Source: Paenibacillus taichungensis
GTDB lineage: Bacteria > Bacillota > Bacilli > Paenibacillales > Paenibacillaceae
DNA: 64,000 nucleotides
Direction of reading: 5' to 3'
Assembly: GCF_003287275.1 (NCBI RefSeq)
Contig: NZ_QEVW01000009.1
Span: 186,001 to 250,000, forward strand
Shown here: one piece after another, positions 60,227 to 64,000 of the stretch
How positions within the stretch are numbered: the first letter of the stretch is position 1
Layout: each line of letters starts with the position of its first letter
Program-made: the position numbers and the translations under genes
The notes under the pieces: generated by a model
The model's input: the letters and a program-made list of their open reading frames with translations, nothing else
The model's database searches: none
Told to the model about the DNA's origin: nothing

Positions 60227-63200
60227 TTATGGTTGGAAATGCACGGCTCCGGACGGCTCGGATTCGCCAATACTGTTGCTGGCGGATACCTTGAACCATC
60301 CACTGGTTGATGCAGGCACTCCGTAGTCCATGGAGGTACCCGAAGTAGTGCCAATTTTGGTGTAAGGGGCTGCCCCTGTTTCACTAAAATATACAGCATA
60401 ACTTTGAACACCATCCGATTCCGGATTGGAGGCCCACTGAATGCGCAGTCCTTGGGAGAGTGACGACACGCTCACTTGGCCCGGTGTAGCTGGAGCCGTA
60501 GTTGTGGTGTTCTCATTCTGGGAGTCTTCCGGTGTAACAACAGTTCCCGGAACATTAATCGGTTCATTTATTTCTTCATCTGCAGGAGGTTCTACCGTTC
60601 CCGCACTGCTAACTGCTGCGCTAGGAGCAGACTCACGACCCGCTACATCGACCGCTGTAACGTAGAATGCAAAGTTTCCACCCTGTGCATATGCGGTAAA
60701 TGATCTAGACTCGCCTGTCAGGACAACCTGCCCCTGATTCTGGAATCCGGCGCCATTTACTGAGCGATACAGGCGATAACCAACCACATCACTTTCTGGT
60801 GTTGCATTAAATGTAATCACGGCGTTTCCGTTGGCAACGGAAATTCTAACATTGCCTGGTGCATCCGGTGCTTTGCCGTTATCCGTTCTTGGATCGATCT
60901 GTGTCGGCATGTCTGCATCGGCATCTTCCGGCAGGTAATATGCAAGTGATTCGTGACGACTCATGCGTGAGAATGCACTTTGCAGTTCCTTGATGAGATC
61001 AGAGATCGGTTTCTTGCGCTTAATGACCGTTTTCTCTTTCGTCATATCTCCAGGTGTTTCATCACGCGGAATGTAGTTGACACCATTGTAAGTGATATAT
61101 TTGGCTTTTGCGACGCCATCATCGCTGTCTTTCGGCACAAATTTGCTATTGAAGATATCAGTGACAAATCTGTCAGTCAGAGATGTCGGCAATTTGCCGC
61201 TATAAGCCGATACAGTTCGTGTCTCGATCCCGGATGGTTTCTTGAACGAATCGGTTACAAACATCTCTTTGTTTGTAGCGATGATTTGATTCATGATTTG
61301 CGTCCACAGCTGCTGTGCACGTTTCTTCTGTGATTTGGTCTCCAGTGTGTTTACAGGCTGTTTGTATCCAACCCATACACCCAACGTGACATCCGGCGTA
61401 TAGCCTTCAAACCAGACATCGGCGTAGTTTTGAGTTGAACCTGTTTTGCCTACGATAGGCACACTCTTGGAGTACTTGTAATTTTCACGGACTTTATCAG
61501 CTGTACCTTCCGTAATAACGGTACGAAGCATATCTGTCATCAGGTATGCCGTCTGTTCTGAGAAAGCTTGAACAGGTTCTGCATCGTGTTTATATACGAT
61601 ATTTCCTTTGGAGTCTACAATTTTGCTAATCATATAGGAATCATTGTACACACCATTGTTGGCAATGGCTCCATAGGCATTGGTGAGCTCTTCAACGGTA
61701 ACTCCGTACTGAAGTCCTCCAAGAACACCAGTCTGGGCTTGGTAGTCAATCGGTTGGATGGTGGTAATCCCGAGCTTCTTGGCGAAAGCCCATGATTTGT
61801 CGATACCAACATCTTCGTTGAACAGCTTCAGGGCTGGAACATTCAGCGAGTAGTTGAGTGCTCTACGGGCAGTCACAAGTCCCTGGTAGCGATTGTTGGC
61901 ATTTTTCGGGATATGGAATCCGGTCTGGCCGTCCTTCAGAATTATCGGTGAATCATCAATAATGGAAGCCGGTTGAACAAGTCCTTCATCCAATGCAGGC
62001 AGATAAGCAGCAATGGGTTTCATGGTTGAACCTGGCTGACGCACCATCTGGGTTGCATAGTTCATCTGCTCATCCTGGAAATCACGGCCTTCAATCATGC
62101 CGAGAATGGCGCCTGTTTTGTGATTGATCAACATGGCAGCAGTCTGTTCTTTTCCCTTCACGGAATCGTCAGCAGCAAAATTACTGTCATCTTCGGCAAT
62201 GGTTCGCATCGTTTTGTAGATACTCTTGTTGATCGTCGTGTAGATACGATATCCACCTGTACGCAATTGCTGCTGAGCTTCTTCCAGCAGGGCACTGCTT
62301 TCTTTTTGTGGTGTATCTGTATCCGTCTCCTTGGCTGTATCCGCTTTGGCATCGGTGCCTTCAGCTTTATCCGAATTGAGTTGCATTAAAATCTGTGCAG
62401 CTTGTCGCTCTGTTTCCATCATAAGATATGGATAAGTATTGTAAGCTTTGATGGTTTTAGGTGCGAGTGAACTCTTGATGTCAAAAGCAAGAGCTTCGTC
62501 ATACTCGGATTGATTAATTTTGCCCAGTTCCAGCATACGGCGCAAGACAAGATGCTGACGATTGATTGCACGCTCAAAATTGTCCTCAACAAAGTCGCCT
62601 TTTCCATTAAAGGCAGAATAAGAGGAGGGAAGCTGAGGCAATCCTGCCAAATAAGCAGCCTGAGCTGTGTTTAATGTGCTCAAATCATTAATATTGAACA
62701 GTCCTTTGGCAGCTGCCTTGACTCCATATACATTATATCCACTGGAGCCGTTACCGAAAGGAACCTTGTTCAGATACGCTGTCATAATTTCGTCTTTGGT
62801 CAGGAAACGTTCGAGTCGAAGCGAAAGTAGTATTTCTTTCACTTTCCGATCCTCGGTTCGATCCAGATTAAGGAATACACGCCGGGCTAACTGTTGAGTC
62901 AGTGTGCTACCGCCCGTTTGAACAGATTCTTTTAGCACTTTCTGTTTGACGGCACGGAGCGTTCCGCTCATGTCTACACCTTTATGTTCGTAAAAATGAT
63001 TGTCTTCAATCGAAATGACTGCATCAATAACCTTCTGCGGGATCTGGTCAAAGGTGACCGGACGCCTGTCTTCTTCTGTTCGTAATTGGCCGATCGGGCT
63101 GCCGTCGGCAAAGTAAGCAAAGCCTGTGATGGAGTTTTCGCTGACTTTTTGTTCAATCAGCGCCCTTGAACGGACGGGTTCGTCTTTCACAATGGAACTG

Positions 63201-63346
63201 ACGTATCCCATCAGAGCACCGCCTACAAATAGTACCCCCATGAATCCCAGGACAACCATCCATTTGACGAAACTACCCAGTCTGCGGGCAAAGCTGCGCT
63301 TGCGGGCAGGCTGTTCATCGGGCTTTTTCTTATTAACATCAACCAT
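60227..63346 (-). CDS. Class A penicillin-binding protein with C-terminal fibronectin type III domains
   Basis: The 1039-residue bifunctional enzyme has a cytoplasmic basic tail, one anchor helix (~28-50), a GT51 transglycosylase domain (catalytic E114 in ISIEDNHFYEHKGVD; GGSTLTQQLARRVFLN), and a transpeptidase with S440 in QPGSTMKP, SLN (500-502) and KTG (634-636). A low-complexity Thr/Asp/Lys insert (~325-350) separates the two halves. Two FN3-like domains fill residues ~840-1039, longer than PBP1a. AAAGGAGG precedes the ATG. Confidence 0.93.
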   Translation of the reverse strand: MVDVNKKKPDEQPARKRSFARRLGSFVKWMVVLGFMGVLFVGGALMGYVSSIVKDEPVRSRALIEQKVSENSITGFAYFADGSPIGQLRTEEDRRPVTFDQIPQKVIDAVISIEDNHFYEHKGVDMSGTLRAVKQKVLKESVQTGGSTLTQQLARRVFLNLDRTEDRKVKEILLSLRLERFLTKDEIMTAYLNKVPFGNGSSGYNVYGVKAAAKGLFNINDLSTLNTAQAAYLAGLPQLPSSYSAFNGKGDFVEDNFERAINRQHLVLRRMLELGKINQSEYDEALAFDIKSSLAPKTIKAYNTYPYLMMETERQAAQILMQLNSDKAEGTDAKADTAKETDTDTPQKESSALLEEAQQQLRTGGYRIYTTINKSIYKTMRTIAEDDSNFAADDSVKGKEQTAAMLINHKTGAILGMIEGRDFQDEQMNYATQMVRQPGSTMKPIAAYLPALDEGLVQPASIIDDSPIILKDGQTGFHIPKNANNRYQGLVTARRALNYSLNVPALKLFNEDVGIDKSWAFAKKLGITTIQPIDYQAQTGVLGGLQYGVTVEELTNAYGAIANNGVYNDSYMISKIVDSKGNIVYKHDAEPVQAFSEQTAYLMTDMLRTVITEGTADKVRENYKYSKSVPIVGKTGSTQNYADVWFEGYTPDVTLGVWVGYKQPVNTLETKSQKKRAQQLWTQIMNQIIATNKEMFVTDSFKKPSGIETRTVSAYSGKLPTSLTDRFVTDIFNSKFVPKDSDDGVAKAKYITYNGVNYIPRDETPGDMTKEKTVIKRKKPISDLIKELQSAFSRMSRHESLAYYLPEDADADMPTQIDPRTDNGKAPDAPGNVRISVANGNAVITFNATPESDVVGYRLYRSVNGAGFQNQGQVVLTGESRSFTAYAQGGNFAFYVTAVDVAGRESAPSAAVSSAGTVEPPADEEINEPINVPGTVVTPEDSQNENTTTTAPATPGQVSVSSLSQGLRIQWASNPESDGVQSYAVYFSETGAAPYTKIGTTSGTSMDYGVPASTSGWFKVSASNSIGESEPSGAVHFQP

Positions 63347-63565
63347 TCAGTGTCTTCCTCCTTTTAACAGCACTTATTATAGCATAAAAAGGCTGGTTTG
63401 CATGCCTGAGAAATACAAGCAATGGTCGAAAATTGCCATTCTTTCTTGGATTATGATATATATCATGTGGAATTGAATTGCATATCATGAGAAGTCGTGG
63501 AGAATTTCAGTAAAACGTGGAAGCACTGAGCGTCGGAGTGTAGAGAAAATAGATGACTATGTATA

Positions 63566-63613
63566 GAAAGGAGGCCATATCCATGCATTAGGTGCAGGTG
63601 TGACCTCCTTTAT
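63566..63613 (+). promoter_or_regulatory. SD sequence with two-codon ORF inside a hairpin
   Basis: AAAGGAGG is followed by ATG-CAT-TAG (63583) and pairs with CCTCCTTT 27 bases later. No gene follows on this strand. Confidence 0.35.
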
Positions 63614-63636
63614 TCTGCTCTTTGATTCTCTCGAAA

Positions 63637-63676
63637 TAAAAAACAGCTGCCGAGAAAATCTCGGACAGCTGTTTGG
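63637..63676 (-). terminator. Intrinsic terminator of rpsD (minus strand)
   Basis: AAACAGCTG(T)CCGAGA/TCTCGGCAGCTGTTT with a TTTTTAT tail on the minus strand. Confidence 0.85.
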
Positions 63677-63702
63677 TGTGAAGCTTAATGAAATTCCAAC
63701 GA

Positions 63703-64000
63703 TTAACGGTTGTAGAACTCGACGATTTGTTTTTCGTCGATGTCTTGGGACAATTCCGAACGCTCAGGCAAACGAATGAATTTACCTTCCAGAGCAGTAT
63801 CGTTGAATTCTACGTATGCCGGAAGATGCGAACGGTTTTCCAAAGCTTCCTTAACGGAAGAAAGACCGCGGCTTCTTTCACGCAGGCTGATAACGTCGCC
63901 AGTGCTTACTTGGTAAGAAGCGATGTCGACTTTTTTGCCGTTTACAGTTACGTGACCGTGGGATACCAACTGACGCGAACCAGCGCGGGAGTTAGCGAAT
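63703..64000 (-). CDS. rpsD: 30S ribosomal protein S4 (3' part, runs off the window)
   Basis: The C-terminal ~98 residues of S4 are encoded on the minus strand: the S4 RNA-binding domain with SRQLVSHGHVTVNGKKVDI and a tail ending in the conserved EKQIVEFYNR. The true start lies beyond the right edge; the ATG-like M within HGHVT is not the start. S4 binds 16S rRNA and in Bacillus represses its own synthesis. Cells often keep rpsD as a solo gene near tyrS and acsA, as here near acsA. Confidence 0.95.
   Translation of the reverse strand, partial: FANSRAGSRQLVSHGHVTVNGKKVDIASYQVSTGDVISLRERSRGLSSVKEALENRSHLPAYVEFNDTALEGKFIRLPERSELSQDIDEKQIVEFYNR

Larger units (their letters stand above)
63347..63702. 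other. Intergenic region between PBP and rpsD genes
   Basis: No gene is seen in these 356 bases. They contain the SD-minimal-ORF hairpin at 63571-63613 on the plus strand and the rpsD terminator (63637-63676) on the minus strand. Confidence 0.5.

Overview
The window looks like a chromosomal segment of a spore-forming, low-to-mid GC Gram-positive, most probably Paenibacillus. The reasons are the strong GGAGG-type ribosome binding sites with frequent TTG and GTG starts, two YjcZ-family spore proteins, bacillithiol-type YtxJ, CcpA, SpeA of the Bacillus type, and several small proteins that I associate with Paenibacillaceae. No phage, transposase, CRISPR array or biosynthetic megacluster is visible. 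Most of the window is housekeeping and stress genes separated by good intrinsic terminators.

Layout. 1-3200: initiator tRNA-fMet and tRNA-Ile2, then a run of small surface-type proteins and a BNR/Asp-box sialidase-like protein. 3300-11500: a methyltransferase-TPR protein, a nitrilase-like protein, small spore proteins, an MFS exporter, an orphan LOV (blue-light) histidine kinase, a NucB-type nuclease and a general stress protein. 11690-21200: tRNA-Leu, a large M16C metalloprotease, an XRE regulator divergent from a PatB-type C-S lyase, uracil-DNA glycosylase, a LOG-family protein and a glycerophosphodiesterase. 21300-26000: an iron locus with a Fur-box promoter, a short leader ORF, two FecCD permeases and an ABC half-transporter, facing a decayed siderophore-binding lipoprotein gene that still has its own Fur box. 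26100-33600: small accessory proteins, VanZ, Mn catalase, a SOS-type operon (a LexA-like box inside the promoter), GNAT and tRNA-Val. 33700-39800: HxlR and an old-yellow enzyme, Ohr with OhrR-type operators, a CopL-like copper lipoprotein behind a CsoR-type operator, and a TetR-SDR operon.

39800-49700 holds a DUF1292 protein, arginine decarboxylase SpeA, an MFS transporter, 6-phosphogluconate dehydrogenase, shikimate kinase, EPSP synthase, a rhodanese and a CoA-binding protein. 49800-64000 is a carbon-metabolism block: a GlcNAc-type PTS EIICBA coupled to Enzyme I, then ytxJ, ccpA, mtnN, and acuA divergent from acsA with a cre-like site between them. It ends with a class A penicillin-binding protein and the 3' part of rpsD. 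The ytxJ-ccpA-acuA-acsA-rpsD order resembles that of Bacillus subtilis, with acuB, acuC and tyrS missing here and mtnN and the PBP gene in the interval.

The observations I find most worth following are: the small SOS-controlled pair at 30.5-31.1 kb (a WYL-like mini-protein and a LexA-type winged-helix protein without a peptidase domain); the copper lipoprotein with its CsoR palindrome; the decayed iron-binding gene beside intact permeases together with a 16-codon coupled leader ORF; the LOV kinase without a partner; several unannotated micro-ORFs with strong ribosome binding sites; and a palindromic intergenic repeat at 46.3 kb. All functional calls rest on motif and family recognition by eye; no database search was run.
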